A DNA stretch of 64,000 nucleotides from Cladosporium sp. IMV 00045 (lineage: Eukaryota; Ascomycota; Dothideomycetes; Cladosporiales; Cladosporiaceae): assembly GCA_001931905.2 (NCBI GenBank), contig MSJI02000867.1, positions 186,001-250,000 on the forward strand, given 5' to 3'. Of the stretch, positions 10,336-21,910 are shown in pieces (within the stretch, counting starts at the first letter, position 1; each line of letters begins with the position of its first letter). Both the position numbers and the translations under genes were made by a program. The notes under the pieces are model-generated. The model worked only from the letters and a program-made list of their open reading frames with translations. It was not told the origin of the DNA and did no database searches.

Positions 10336-10357
10336 TTAGGGTTAGGGTTGGGGTTGG
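10336..10357 (+). repeat. Interstitial telomere-like repeat
   Basis: Two adjacent TTAGGG units are followed by TTGGGG and a partial TTGG. TTAGGG is the usual telomere unit of filamentous fungi. The block is short (22 nt) and lies inside otherwise non-repetitive sequence, so it is either a scar of telomere addition or break repair, or a telobox-type site for Tbf1/Rap1-like factors. Confidence 0.7.
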
Positions 10358-11671
10358 AAGCCTTCGCTGTAATTGCACGTTGATGATCATTTCACAACGT
10401 AGTTGGCAGGTCCTGTATCTTTTAGTATCACAACCAATAATCTTAGCTTTCCAATGGGTCTTCTTGTTAAGAGACGACGATAAATGTCAATCATGGATCT
10501 TCCGAAACGACTTTCGCTGATCCACGAACTTTTGCGGCCGTCCTTGGCCGGGAAAACATATGATCATTGAGAGTGGAGGACCGATGTTGTGAGATATATC
10601 AGACTTTCAGGGATGAAAGAGCTGTGGACTACATCACTGTTCATCTGGAAGATCTCACCCTTACTTAGTTATCTTACAATCCAGGCAATCGCTCATGGCC
10701 GTCTATCCAGAAGGTCTGATACATCTGTACATTCTTATCGATAGCGATCAAATCACGTGAGTTTTCGGATGTTTTGCCCCTTTGAGAATCTTCGCGTCTT
10801 CCTACTCGTCGCGTATCGACCGAGTCTCTCTTTCGCATTCACTTATCGCTATCACCGTCTCGCCATCCATTTTCCACACGAGCACACTGAAATGCAGGCT
10901 GCGTGCCCGATCCGCTTGTCATCTCTACTGTTTGCGGAGGCACCTGTCACCACGTCCTGTACACGTCGTGCGCCGGAACCCCTCCATCGTCTACAAGCAT
11001 GCCGACACAAGGACTTCCAGCGTGGTTTCTAGGCATCACAATAGTTGCGGATCATTCAAGGTTGCGCTGGCACCGGAACATTATGCGACATGTAGCCTCA
11101 GCTGTACGCCTGTAGGTATCACACTTCTATTCTGGTCGGAAGACATCCTGTGGCGCCTCCAGATCATGCTGCTTCTGTACTTGCAATTCCGCGTATGCTT
11201 AAGACAATCGAGCGGTACACGCAAGGATCAGTAGTTTGCAATCCTCATCAGCCTGTTGGTGGACGAAGATTGCCGTTTAATCACAGGTCAGCGGAATATT
11301 GCATGGTGGCGCTCAGGTCAATGCCACCTCGCGTTCCACTTGTGCAGGATGACAAGATAGCAGGCAACAATAGCGGGGCGGATCGGATTTAGCGAGGAGC
11401 TCAGCTGAAGGTACAAGAGTGACACCATTTCACAACAAGAAGGCTACTCTGGCAACACCATTGCCTTGTCCGCTGATCAAGCCTTCTCCGTGTCCAAGTA
11501 CATTTGCTTGCTCAAGCTGTTAACGACCTCGACTTGTAGCAAACTGATAACTTTTTCGCGTCAGCAGCGTCTGTTCTCCCAACAAAACGAGAAATTTATG
11601 TCCTCCTTCCAGATTACACGCTGAAGTCAAGCTAGCAGCGATTTTAAGGCTGAACGTGAATCTGTGGCAAC
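10358..11671. other. Gene-poor region before the STAND gene
   Basis: Overlapping short frames lie around 10757-11392 on the plus strand, but their sequences (many Arg/Ser/His, no domains) and lack of splice logic do not support a gene. The final ~150 bases are the probable promoter and leader of the STAND gene. Confidence 0.35.
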
Positions 11672-14600
11672 ATGGCCGAAAAGGCGCGCATGTCTCAGCA
11701 GTTCAACACGATCTGGGAAGCTGCATTCGCGCAGTTCAAAGCCAGCAACAACATCGGTGTCGGCCGCGAAGATGATCTATCTCAATTGCGAAGTATAGAC
11801 GAGCTGATTAGCTATATCAGAAAGGAGCATGCCCAGTACGACCTTGATTCGGCGAGCTCCAAGTTTACCGAGGCCATCAAAAACTCACTTGGACCTTTGA
11901 AATTTCTCCTCAACACAGGAGGTAGCGCGGCAGGCGATGTATGCTGTGCTCCAAGTTTGGGGCCATTCGTCTTCTCCGTGGCTCACTCATTCTCAGACCT
12001 TCCCTGGCGGCTCGCAGATGCTACTTGCACTCACCTTGTTTATCGAAGCAAGTCTCATATGCAAATTTCATCGGCATGCATTTCTGACCGTGTCCTAGGC
12101 AGACATTGCCGTCGAACAATCTTTCAAGACCGTCGCGGACCTTTTCATAAGGATCGAAATGTTCACGTCTCGCCTCAAAACCGTCAATGAAGTGGACGTT
12201 CCACCTGAGCTTCTTTCGATCTACGAAGGGATACTGCTCCTTCTACTCGAAATCTGTGCATTGGGTATCAACATCACCAAGCGATACTTCGATCAACAGC
12301 AAAAGGTACTGAGCGTCCCGTCAGTCGATCTTCCTCATACGCCTTGCTGACATCAAAAGCCCGGTGAGAAAGATTCTCGAAGACACGAGTTCTGGAAGCG
12401 CACACGAGCCGCACGTGCCAACATTGCGGAATATGTCCGAGAACTCACTGGCGGCAATGAGCAAATGAACGATGCAGTGGTCAAGCTTCGGCAGCTCGTC
12501 CATGCCGAATGTGCGATGGTGCAGACACAGGCTTTGACGAATGTCAATCTTACCAAGGAAATTACGATCAGCGTCCAAGGACTCACTGTGCAGCTGCTGT
12601 CCGAATTCCAGTCGGGCAAGAGAGAGCTCAAACTTGTTCAGCAAACGTTGGGCCACGTTGGACAGAAAACCACCGAAATCAGGAAAGACATTACAGACAT
12701 CAAGAAAACGCAAAGTCAGCAGATGCCGAAGACGGATTTTCACGGGACAAAGCTTGATCTCATAGGTCAGCAGCTCGGTGTCACCTTCGACAGCATTGCC
12801 GGTAAGACTCCAAAAGAGGATCAAGAAACTAGGGCTTCGGTCTCGGAAGAGTTCAAGCGCTGGAAAAAGCTTGAAGCCGCTCTCGGTGCTGAAGGCCAGC
12901 GCGAGGCGAATACGGCTCTCTGTGAGCGTCTTCGAGTCGACCGCGCGCCTGGTACCGCAGACTGGATTCTCCAAAACCGGCCTCTTCAACGATGGTTCCA
13001 AGGCGAGATACCTTTCGTCGTGATCAGTGGCGATACTGGCAGTGGGAAGACTTTCATCGCAGGCCGCATAATCGAACACCTGACTGAGCTCTGCAACACT
13101 GACCCCGAAAAGAGCATGTCCTATTTCTTCTGTCGCAAGGGGCCATCCAACAGACGAAGTCTTGTCTCTGCGTTGAAGACTATGGCCTACGACATTGCTT
13201 CAGACAAATTATTCGCCAAGCACCTCAGCGATGTGGTCAAGAAGGGAGATCTATTGGCCCAAAGACCAGCCTCGGCTACATCCCAAACCGACGTCATGTT
13301 TCCCATCCAGACTAGCGACTCTGTCTCTAATCTCCAGGGTATCTTGTAGCTTGGAACAGACGCAGACGCTTTGCCTGGAGCCCAAGCCAATACGTTCGAC
13401 TTTCCGGGGGTGACAGCCGATGAAACACCAAGCGACAGGCAACCGAGCCTTTCCACAGAAGATGTAAAGCCCGTAGCGCCCGAAGAAGTTCCAGCTGCAC
13501 ATGAACGACCCGGTGGGCAGGATCAAAGTGAAGAGGCCAAAGATGCGGAGCCTCATTCGATGCTGCGTCGTGTCAGTACAGCCGTGATGCAAGGAAAAGA
13601 GCTGGAAGATGAGGCAGAAGAGGCAGCTGTTTGGCCCGTACAACGTCATTGGGAGAAGTTGTTCATCGATGGTCCTACTGGCTTTGAGCAGCAGATCTAT
13701 CTGGTACTTGATGGCCTCGACGAATGCGACGAGACGGAAGCAGTGGCATTGTGTGCCGCAATCAACGCCAGCTCGGGAGCGTTGCCGAAACGTGCTGCTC
13801 CAAACGTACACGTTCTGCTTTTGATGAACACAGACCGCTTTCACATGCTCAACAACGAAATCCTGACCAATGCCACGGATGTTCGCATTGACCATGAGAT
13901 TAACACTGCAGACGTGAGTAGATTCGTTTGCAAGCGCATAACTTCTGCCTGGAAAAAGAAGCTCGTCTGCGAAAAGATACGACAAGACTCTCGCGAAGCA
14001 ATCATGCAGAAGAGCGACTGCAACTTCCTAAGAGCATCACTCCTCGTAGACGAAGTCACGTCTTTGACTAGGGAAGATTACATTCGCTCGAGGTTATCCA
14101 ATCTGCCGGACACAACCGAGGCGGCGATGCTGTTAGTCATTGACCGATTGGGAAGGGAATTGCATGGACATCACCGCGAGGACTTCCATGTAAGTAAGAT
14201 CCTTTGCAAAACCTCGGATGTCATGCTGACCTGTGTAGGACATTCTAGCGTGGGTGGTTTGCGCTCATCGAGATCTCAGCGTAGCAGAGTTGGACGCTTT
14301 GCTGACATTAAGAACGCCGGATGGCGCAAGAGTCTCAGATCTGGAGCACAGATTGCGGACGACATTCTGCTCGTTGTTCCTTGTCAGCGGAGAAGAGCTC
14401 TTTGAGACTAAAGCCCCCAGCGACCGAGCGCGGTCACGACTGGCCTTCATTAATACCACCCTTGTCTACAAAGCCGCAATGTCCAATCTTGCAGCTGATG
14501 ATGACATGCCAACGTCACCGACTGAGCCATCAACGGAAGTGGTGCTGGAGTCTGACTATGACCGATATTTACGTAGAGCAATGGCAAGCCTGGAGAAGAA

Positions 14601-17067
14601 CACCGTTTCACTCAGCCATACCATGATTGCAGAGCAGATCCAGAAGCGCACGACACAGTATGGATGTAAGAGCTTCACGACAATAAGCATGCAGGCGATG
14701 GTTCTGCTCCATTGCCTGCAGGCGCTCTGCGATGACGGAAGTCAGCATGACCCACAGACTCTCAGCCTTGCCAGGCAATACTGCGGCCTTTTTCTACCGG
14801 AGCACTTCAAGGACATCACGCCAGCGGAAGTTGAGACCGGGACCAGAGTTGAAATCGCAAAACGCCTAGCAAAATTGCTTCGTGACCCAGAAAGCACAGA
14901 GAGGTGGGTTGAGTTTGGCGAAGGATATCTGGCCGACGATCTCTTGGGGAAGCCAGACTTCCATGAGAAGGTCTTGTTGTGGCTCAGAGACGATGAAGTG
15001 CAGGCCCACTTCAACGAAGAGCAACTGCATTGGGTTCGAAGCGCTATGGAGTCTCCGGTGATTGTACTTTTCCAAGGTCTCGCAACGGCAATTGCTCGCC
15101 GGTGGCTCGCACGGCGAGAGGGTTCCACGCGGGGCAATGCATTTTCGGATCATGTTGCGTTCTTGAAGACTTTCCAAGTACGCACCGTCTGGCACTAGGC
15201 GTCGCGCGTAGATTCTTCGCTAACAACGTTCAGGAAATCAAAGCAGGCCTTCATACGACAGAAGCTGAGTCTGAATGCAATGATGAAAACCTCAGTGATG
15301 CACTCGACGAAGCTTCAGTCTCAGAGATTCTGCGCGTAGCAGAAGAAACAGGGTTGGCTCAGAACAGCCGTTGGTTTCAAGGAGTTGGAATGACAATCCG
15401 TAACGAGCTCGGCCGGATCGACGATGCCATCAAGATGTATAGCAAAGCTGTTGAGTTGGACAAGGACGATCCCATCACCCGAGCAGCCTTTGGGAGAACA
15501 TTATCCATGCAAGGGAAGTTTGCCGATGCCGCACGCGAGGGTGCAACAGCGATTCGATTGTTCAATGCCGCCGTCTCGACCGCAAGTCTTCCATCCGCCC
15601 TTGGCAGAACACTGGCCGTCCACAAAATCATCGCACAACAAGAATTTGCGAAACATTGCTTTCAACTTGGGCGGGGAGTCAGTTCAAACTTACGAAGACA
15701 TTGCAAACAGTCTGGACAGCTTTGACACCACCTCTCATGAGTGGAGTCTCATTGCCCAGGCGATTTCCCCTTACTTTCGGACGCTCGTTTCCAGCAAGAA
15801 GTGGGAGGGAGCGGCGATCCTTTTGACGAGACTGAACAGACACACGCAGCGTTTCTCCGAGGCTTTTGTCATGATCTATAAAGGCATTGCTAACAGCGAA
15901 GACCTGCTGCTGCACCTTGGCTACCATAACAGAGACCACCGTGTCTTGACCGACTTCATGAACAACGCCCTCGCATCGGCGCCTCGTTACGAGGACGAAT
16001 CGGCGGTAGTGACCTTGGTCAAAATATACGCCTATTTATTGCTACGTCCCGCTAAGCCACAAATGTCTGATGCCATTTCCATGCTTGAAGCAGTGGCGGA
16101 TCACAGTCATTCTTCAGGGTACCTCAAAGATGTGGCAGAGAGAGAAATCGCTCGCCATTTCTTCACGGGTATGCTCCGGGCTCGAAACGAAGACCGCTGG
16201 CAGCAAGTTGCTGAAAACGCAGAAAAATTGATCAAGCTGGTGGTCGCCGATGAGCAAGACGCTGAGATCGCATTTCTGCAGATCAGAGACTGTTTTCTCA
16301 TCCTGGCAGCCTTGTACCAAGTCAACGGTCTTCATACTCGCGCAAGGCAATCTGTTCGATCAGACGTGAAAGTTGGCATAGACTATCTGTCTGATACTGA
16401 CCCGGAAAACGACAGCATGGCGTGGTACACGTTGTGCGATTCGCTTTTAGCTGCTGGAGACGAGACCAGAGCAGTGGCCGCGGTAAACATGATACGTTCT
16501 GGGCGTTTCATAGACATCGAACAGCTTGAGGAACCTTCCGCAGTCGTTGACATCGCAGTTCCCGTGGCGGACGACACTTATGCTGGCACAAGCGATCAAC
16601 AGCCTGAGTCTGAGGGAGAGATCGCACGACCTCCACCACCGGAGGCTCAAGCAAATGTGAGTAGAACTCTGAGCGCCGTCTCAACGCCATCAGACTGTAC
16701 ACAGCACCCTCCAAGTATCAAAGCTGATGGTGACAATCAGGCCAGTGACCGAATCACCTCACAACAATCCTCTGACGAGCCCCTTCCTAGCGGAGGTTCT
16801 CCGAGCAGCCAGGAAAGCGACAAAGCACAGCCCGCAATAGACCCCGGATATCCCTTTTTCAGATGTGATGGCTGCTGCTTCCAATTCATAGCGAACGACA
16901 CACCAATGTGGAGATGCAGGTACTGCATTGCGGACTTTTGTGTTGACTGCCACGACCTGATCAACGGAGGCAACATGGTGGGGTGGAACATTTGCGATTC
17001 TCTGCATCATCATGTTTGTTCCCGGAATTTCAGTCAAGTACCCAAAGGACTACATCAAAATGAATAA
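11672..17067 (+). CDS. STAND/NLR-like protein: Goodbye-NACHT-TPR-ZZ
   Basis: Exons by hand: 11672-11938, 11997-12051, 12103-12305, 12360-13338, 13417 (or 13459)-14189, 14239-15177, 15234-15572, 15643-17067. Total is about 1,650 residues. The N-terminus matches the fungal Goodbye domain (IWEAAFAQFK near 14; FPGGSQMLLALTLFIEA near 91; then long helices). A NACHT-type NTPase follows, with Walker A GDTGSGKTF near 398 and Walker B-like YLVLDGLDECDE near 595. A helical region, TPR-like repeats (about 1110-1220 onward) and a C-terminal ZZ-type zinc finger complete it: CDGCC, WRCRYCIADFCVDC and a His-rich end, about 1590-1650. STAND proteins are nucleotide-switch sensors of non-self or cell death in fungi; ligand and output are unknown here. 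One joint is uncertain: an in-frame TAG at 13347-13349 must be removed by a 78- or 120-nt intron or it truncates the protein. A RING/IBR gene follows 400 bp downstream on the same strand. Confidence 0.85.
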
Positions 17068-17469
17068 CGAGGACGTGCTAGTCGGTGACTGGGTGGAAGG
17101 GTTGCGTCAGGAGTGGGGCTACCCGAGACCGGGTAGCTCATAGGTCTGTCTTCACTTACAATGCGAAGGTCACATGTCAAATGCTGCGGCGACTCTGCGA
17201 GGTCTGCACGTGAACTGTGGAAGCCGACACTTGGTCTTTTACACCTATAAATCCATGCTCACAGATCTTCTCTTTGTTCCAAACACCTAGCAACTTTCCC
17301 ATACCCTCGCTTTGCTGCTATCCCTCACAGTTTCACATCTTCGAAAGCGCCACTGAACCCGCCCTCACGACCCATGGGAGCATTTTCTATCCGCTGAAAC
17401 GACCTCTCAACAGAGCTGTCGTTTCAGTGCTGGCGCGTAATATCCGACTAGGAAGAATCTCAAGTTACG

Positions 17470-18872
17470 ATGGCGCCGCTGGTTTTGCACCAGAGCTTTA
17501 CAGGCGACTGGGCCTGTTGTATCTGCGCGAACGACTTCGACGCCACAGACTCCAAGCCGTGGACCACAGTCAGCGAGGATCTCGTTTGTGTTGAATGTAT
17601 CAGAAACCGCTTCAGCCAGGCCTTCAGCGCTGGGCTCTATCGGCCGCCCACATGGGGCTCTGAGGTCTTGCGCATCGATGATTTTGCAGAACATCTGTCG
17701 GCAAGCTTTGTACGGCGCATCCGTGATGGCGAGGCACAGTACGAAAGAGAGACGAATCTCAACCGCACAGCCCCGGTTCATATCCCAAGAAGCTTTCGTC
17801 GTGGCGTGGACGCTCAACAATGCCCAAATCGGAGATGTCGCGCTCTTGTCACCCTGATCGCAGGGTGTAACCACATTGATTGCCTATGCGGCACGCAATT
17901 CTGCTTCATCTGTGGCCAAGAGATACTGGGGGATGCCGGCCACTTTGGTCCAGCTGGATGCCCTCGGTATGGCAATGCAATGACCGAGAGCCGAATTTAC
18001 GACCCAAGTCCAGAGAATGAAGAATACGGATTCTCTTTCGAACACACGGCCTGGACAGTGGCCATGCAGACATCCGGCAGAGCAACACGCGACATCTTGC
18101 GAGCGCTATTGACCCAACAGTTCCCGGTGCTGACAAAAAACTTCGCAATAGATGCTTTGGGTGCCATGAGTCATTTCCACCCTGTTCACGCTGTCTCAGA
18201 GGAGTCTTGGGCAGATCGTGTGGGCCAAGAAGTCAACTACTTGCTGAACTTCCTCGAAGGACCTCTACTGCCCGACGCGAACCGTTCCGAACCACAACCG
18301 TGGCCACTCCTGAACGGTTACCTTCAGCACCGTGTAGGGGGTTACTTCAACATTGTCGACTATGCCAGTCGTCAAGACGCACTGCGCTGGGCAGAAGCGC
18401 GCATTGAAGAATGGTCTGACGAGGGTAAAGAGAGCCGACACAACTACGCGGTGTTCGTCCTGGGGCCTGGTGGCGAAGAAGACGACCGCAAGGACGCTTT
18501 CGACCTCCAGTGCTTCTTGATGGATGCCGGAACGCGCATGACTCAGCGTCGCCTCGTATTCCATGACATGAACGCCAACGCGCTGCTGGTGCAAGTCGTC
18601 GGCGAACCTCTTCCCTCAACTCTCGTGGCCCGCTCGAGACCACTAGGTCGTTGGGACTCCCTCGACCGATTCCGTCGACTCCTTTTGGGGTACGACTACA
18701 CGACGGGATTCCGGCAGCGCATTGCAGATGCTCATCATGAACTGGTAAGTGCACAATATCTCCTACAAAGAAGCGCAGGACACAAGCTGACAATCAGCAG
18801 GTTGATGTGGAGACCGTCCCGTATGAGGACCGTGATGCTGTGGACGACGACATGGACAGCTACGCACCGTAG
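17470..18872 (+). CDS. RING/IBR (RBR-like) zinc-finger protein, copy A
   Basis: Two exons, 17470-18744 and 18801-18872, are joined over a 56-nt intron with a GTAAGT donor and CTGAC branch site, giving 448 residues. Cysteine pairs C16/C17-x-C19 and C40-x2-C43 make a reduced first finger. A classic RING2/IBR-like block follows: CPNRRC at 118-123, AGCNHIDCLC at 131-140 and FCFIC at 144-148. In RBR E3 ligases the cysteine of the GC-x-H motif accepts ubiquitin; here it would be C133. The remaining ~300 residues are helical and acidic at the end, with no known domain. The middle IBR finger seems missing or shrunken, so E3 activity is plausible but unproven. It is paralogous in layout to the gene at 24167-26112 and follows the STAND gene on the same strand. 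Confidence 0.75.
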
Positions 18873-19448
18873 CGGGACGACGAAGAGGTGTATAGTATTG
18901 ATGGACATTGGGAAGAGTATCAATCCTTTCTTTGGATGCAGCACAGCATGTGGAACCAGGGTGCTATCACGAAAGGGCGGATCACGGGCTGCTGAGTGCT
19001 TTTCATTTCTTTGTCTTCACAAGCATTGTTTCTTGCTGGCGCTGCGCATCGCCTCTTGTTTGCAACTGGCGTTGCTGGCGTTGGAACTGGCGTTGGGACT
19101 GGGTCGGATTTGACCTTTTTCGATCGATCACAACGAATACCTATTGATCGATGTCTCCTTGTTTTCCCCATTTCTACTATTACTCTCTTGCCAGACATTG
19201 CTCATCGAAGCGCGCGGATATTCGAAAAATTTCATGCTCGTCCTCACCTTGATCAAGCCGCGTTCATCTCTGTTGGCGATCACAATGTTCATTCTTCTTG
19301 GCCCATTATTTTCCCCATCGCCAACCGAGTCCCCTCCGCGAAGCAGCTCTTGAAAGTCGTCAATATCGACACGTTCGAATGCTGTTGAACACATCGCTTG
19401 ATGGTAGAGCAAAACATACGACCTTGCTGTGAGGAGAGCAAAAGAAGT
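18873..19448. other. Intergenic region
   Basis: It contains a short GTTGCTGGCGTTGGAACTGG-type imperfect repeat near 19065-19105, downstream of the RING/IBR gene, and no supportable coding sequence. Confidence 0.35.
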
Positions 19449-19590
19449 GGACGCTGTGGGAATTGAACCCACGACCTTTCACATATGCGATGATGCGAAG
19501 CGACTGTGCAATTGTTAGAATGAGTTGCTACATGTACTAGCATCGGAGCGATAGCGGAACTTACAAATCATACCCCTAGACCAAGCGCCC
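19449..19590 (-). tRNA. tRNA-Pro-like gene with ~69-nt intron or insertion
   Basis: Read on the minus strand, the ends form a full 7-bp acceptor stem (GGGCGCT with AGCGTCC, one G-U). The T-arm is perfect (GTGGG, loop TTCAATT, CCCAC), and the A-box region TGGTCTAGGGGTATGATT is typical of fungal tRNA-Pro. The total length of 142 nt exceeds a tRNA by about 69 nt, and the extra sequence falls in the anticodon arm. I cannot find an anticodon stem that pairs cleanly, so the anticodon and the true amino acid are not determined. It is either an unusually long intron or a tRNA gene broken by an insertion. Confidence 0.5.
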
Positions 19591-19802
19591 TAGGAATTGG
19601 ATGATGTCATAGACTCAAAATTCAAATATGTGCGTACATCTTTGTCATGTCTTGTTCGGCAGTCAATTTGCCTCTGGTGGAAGGGCTGCTGTTGGAAGAA
19701 TGACAGATCTGAGGCAAGGGGTGAAATGCAGGTATACGTTGTATTGATTCTGTATGAATCGTTCGTTCTCTAAGTCTAGACCAAGCGTGACTTGTATGCC
19801 AT

Positions 19803-20744
19803 CTACTTTCCCTTCATCTCCTCCTCCCTCCTCCTCTTCATCTCCGGACCAAGCAACTTCCTACCCACAGACTCTGGCAGCATCAAGATAACCAAACTGG
19901 TAGCCCAATGCCTCCAGTCCGGCGCGACCAAAGTCTCGCCACAGCCAGCCTTAGCCAGCATGCCCTTCGCACAAGCCGCCGCTGGGACTTTCATGCCGTT
20001 GTCCGCAGTGGTGTTTCTCGAGCTCGTCGTGTCGCCGATCAAACTGCCCATGACCTCGACTCCCTCTACGCCCTCGCATTCGAGCTCAGCGCGTAGCGCA
20101 AGTGTGAAGGTGTGGATGTAGGCTTTGGTGGAGGTGTAGGTGGCGATGTAGGGCATGCCGAACACACCTGCAAAAGAGCCGGCGTTGATGATGAGAGAAG
20201 GCTTGTTTTGCTTGAGGGTGGGCAGAAGAGCAGAGGTAAGGCGTGTCGGGAAGCGGGCGTTCATGGCGATATTGGTGTCGATGTCGGCGCCGGAAAGCTG
20301 GTCGAGAGGGACGTAGATAGGGTCTGAGATGATACCACCGACGCAGTTGATGAGGACGGTCAGAGAGCCCGAGACGGAGTTTACTTGCGTGGCGATGGCA
20401 TTGTAGTCGATGTCTGGGCTTGCGGCGTCCGCAACGATGAGCTCTACCGAGCGGTCGGGGAATTGCGCGAGCAGAGTTTGCTTGACGCCTTGAAGCTTTT
20501 TCTCATTGCGGCCATGAACAAAGACATTGAAGCCATTGGAGAGCAGCTCGCGTGCGATTTCGAGGCCAATGCCGTCACTGGCGCCGGTGACGAGGCCCCA
20601 GGAAGCGGGAGTGGCGTGGCGGTATTTGTGCAGCTCGGAAGGGCGAAAGAACTGTATCCAGAGAGCGTGGGCAGTCTTATAGACAAATCTCCAGAGGGAA
20701 AACACGCCGAAACATGCAATGATAGTATTGATGACAGATGCCAT
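19803..20744 (-). CDS. Short-chain reductase, 3-oxoacyl-CoA reductase/17β-HSD12-like
   Basis: A 313-residue single-exon protein. An N-terminal hydrophobic segment (about 5-33) is followed by a classical SDR domain: cofactor loop TGASDGIG at 53-60, catalytic Ser190, and Y203-x3-K207. Overall layout and length resemble the microsomal very-long-chain 3-oxoacyl-CoA reductase (yeast Ifa38) and steroid dehydrogenase 12 group, which uses NADPH in fatty acid elongation at the ER. The C-terminus is strongly basic (EMKRRREEEMKGK). The exact substrate is not readable from sequence; SDR membership is secure, the KAR role less so, because genomes often carry several such paralogs. Confidence 0.8.
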   Translation of the reverse strand: MASVINTIIACFGVFSLWRFVYKTAHALWIQFFRPSELHKYRHATPASWGLVTGASDGIGLEIARELLSNGFNVFVHGRNEKKLQGVKQTLLAQFPDRSVELIVADAASPDIDYNAIATQVNSVSGSLTVLINCVGGIISDPIYVPLDQLSGADIDTNIAMNARFPTRLTSALLPTLKQNKPSLIINAGSFAGVFGMPYIATYTSTKAYIHTFTLALRAELECEGVEGVEVMGSLIGDTTSSRNTTADNGMKVPAAACAKGMLAKAGCGETLVAPDWRHWATSLVILMLPESVGRKLLGPEMKRRREEEMKGK

Positions 20745-21058
20745 GATTGGGGATATGCACTGCTTGCAAAGACTGGGTTGATCTGCCTGTTAGTTTCTTT
20801 CTTTTCCCCTGCAGTGGTACTCTGACATTATGTCTCCAGCAGCGTCACTCACAAGAAAATGCACAAAATGAAAGATAACGGTACGGATCAAACTTCGATG
20901 TTGTTGATGGGAGGTGGAAAACCTCTGAGTAATCAAGTTGCTATCATACAATCGTGAGGCGGACTGCAGCCCCGATCACCTCCGCACGCCAAATGTCGAT
21001 CAGTCCATTCGAACTTCAGGTCCCTCCGAACTTCACGTCTTCGTTCCTACTGCTTCTC

Positions 21059-21910
21059 CTACGACCTGCGACCCCTTTTGCCACGGTGACCCGAACCCCT
21101 CCCAAAACCCCCGCGCCTGTACTTCGTGACGCCGTTGCTCGTTTTTCCTCGCGCCGGTGCATTCCTCTGTCCAGCGTTCGCGCCCCTCTTCGGAGCACCG
21201 CACTGGGAGCGATAGCGTTCTTCGAGTTCACCAGGCAGAGACAGACTCAGTCTGGCCTTGTTGCGGCGGTCGTCCTCGTAATACTTGAAGCAGGCACCCC
21301 ACCTCTTCGTCAGTTCGCTAAGGCGGCCGGTGACGAACAGATGGTGTTCGGAGCCCTGTGCGACCCTGAGCTCAAACTCGAATCCCGGATTTTGGAAAGA
21401 AATGCTGTTGTCGCCGAACGTGACCAGGGGGAGCTCGCGGAAACGACGCAGATTGATGAAGTCGAAAAAGAGCTCCTTTTGCATGTCGCGTTGGCCGTTG
21501 GCGTGGCCTGCAATCTGGCGGATCGTCGAGAGCATGTTGGCGGCGAAGGCGTTGTTTCTGTGGACGTCGGCCGCCTCGTGGTCGGAGCCAGTGACCATGA
21601 GGCTCATCTGCATCTGGTCTGCGACATGGTCGTTGAGGCATTCCAGGAAACCAGCCAGGCGGGAGGGAGCTTCGTCTTTTCCCTTGATCAACCAGGCCAC
21701 CCGTGGGACGTAATGCTCAAAGAGCACTGGATAGGCTTGGATCCGCATCAGCCTGCAGACCTGGGTGACGGCGAGATATGGCTTGATCTCGCCGAGCGGC
21801 TTGTATGCCGCATTTTCGACCTCCGTGATGTCTTGGAGGACGTGGTGGTAGATTTTGTTGCGTATTTTTGGCTCTACGAGGAGCCTCTCAATCCCACGTG
21901 GTGCCGCCAT
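21059..21910 (-). CDS. Fungal IRN-IY type (2EXR/F-box-like) protein with RGG tail
   Basis: A 283-residue minus-strand protein beginning MAAPRGIERLLVEPKIRNKI. The RLLVEPKIRNKIYHHVL segment and the later AVTQVCRLMRIQAYPVLFEH segment match the large ascomycete family with an LP-EIRN-IY start and a V-R--R-E-P-yy motif, often annotated 2EXR or F-box-like. The last 50 residues are Arg/Gly-rich (GGFGRGSGHRGKRGRRS), suggesting nucleic-acid or nuclear association. An in-frame start at 22033 would add 41 residues that look untranslated. The opposite strand has a 476-codon open frame covering this gene; it is rejected as antisense because only the minus-strand product matches a known family pattern. Confidence 0.65.
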   Translation of the reverse strand: MAAPRGIERLLVEPKIRNKIYHHVLQDITEVENAAYKPLGEIKPYLAVTQVCRLMRIQAYPVLFEHYVPRVAWLIKGKDEAPSRLAGFLECLNDHVADQMQMSLMVTGSDHEAADVHRNNAFAANMLSTIRQIAGHANGQRDMQKELFFDFINLRRFRELPLVTFGDNSISFQNPGFEFELRVAQGSEHHLFVTGRLSELTKRWGACFKYYEDDRRNKARLSLSLPGELEERYRSQCGAPKRGANAGQRNAPARGKTSNGVTKYRRGGFGRGSGHRGKRGRRS

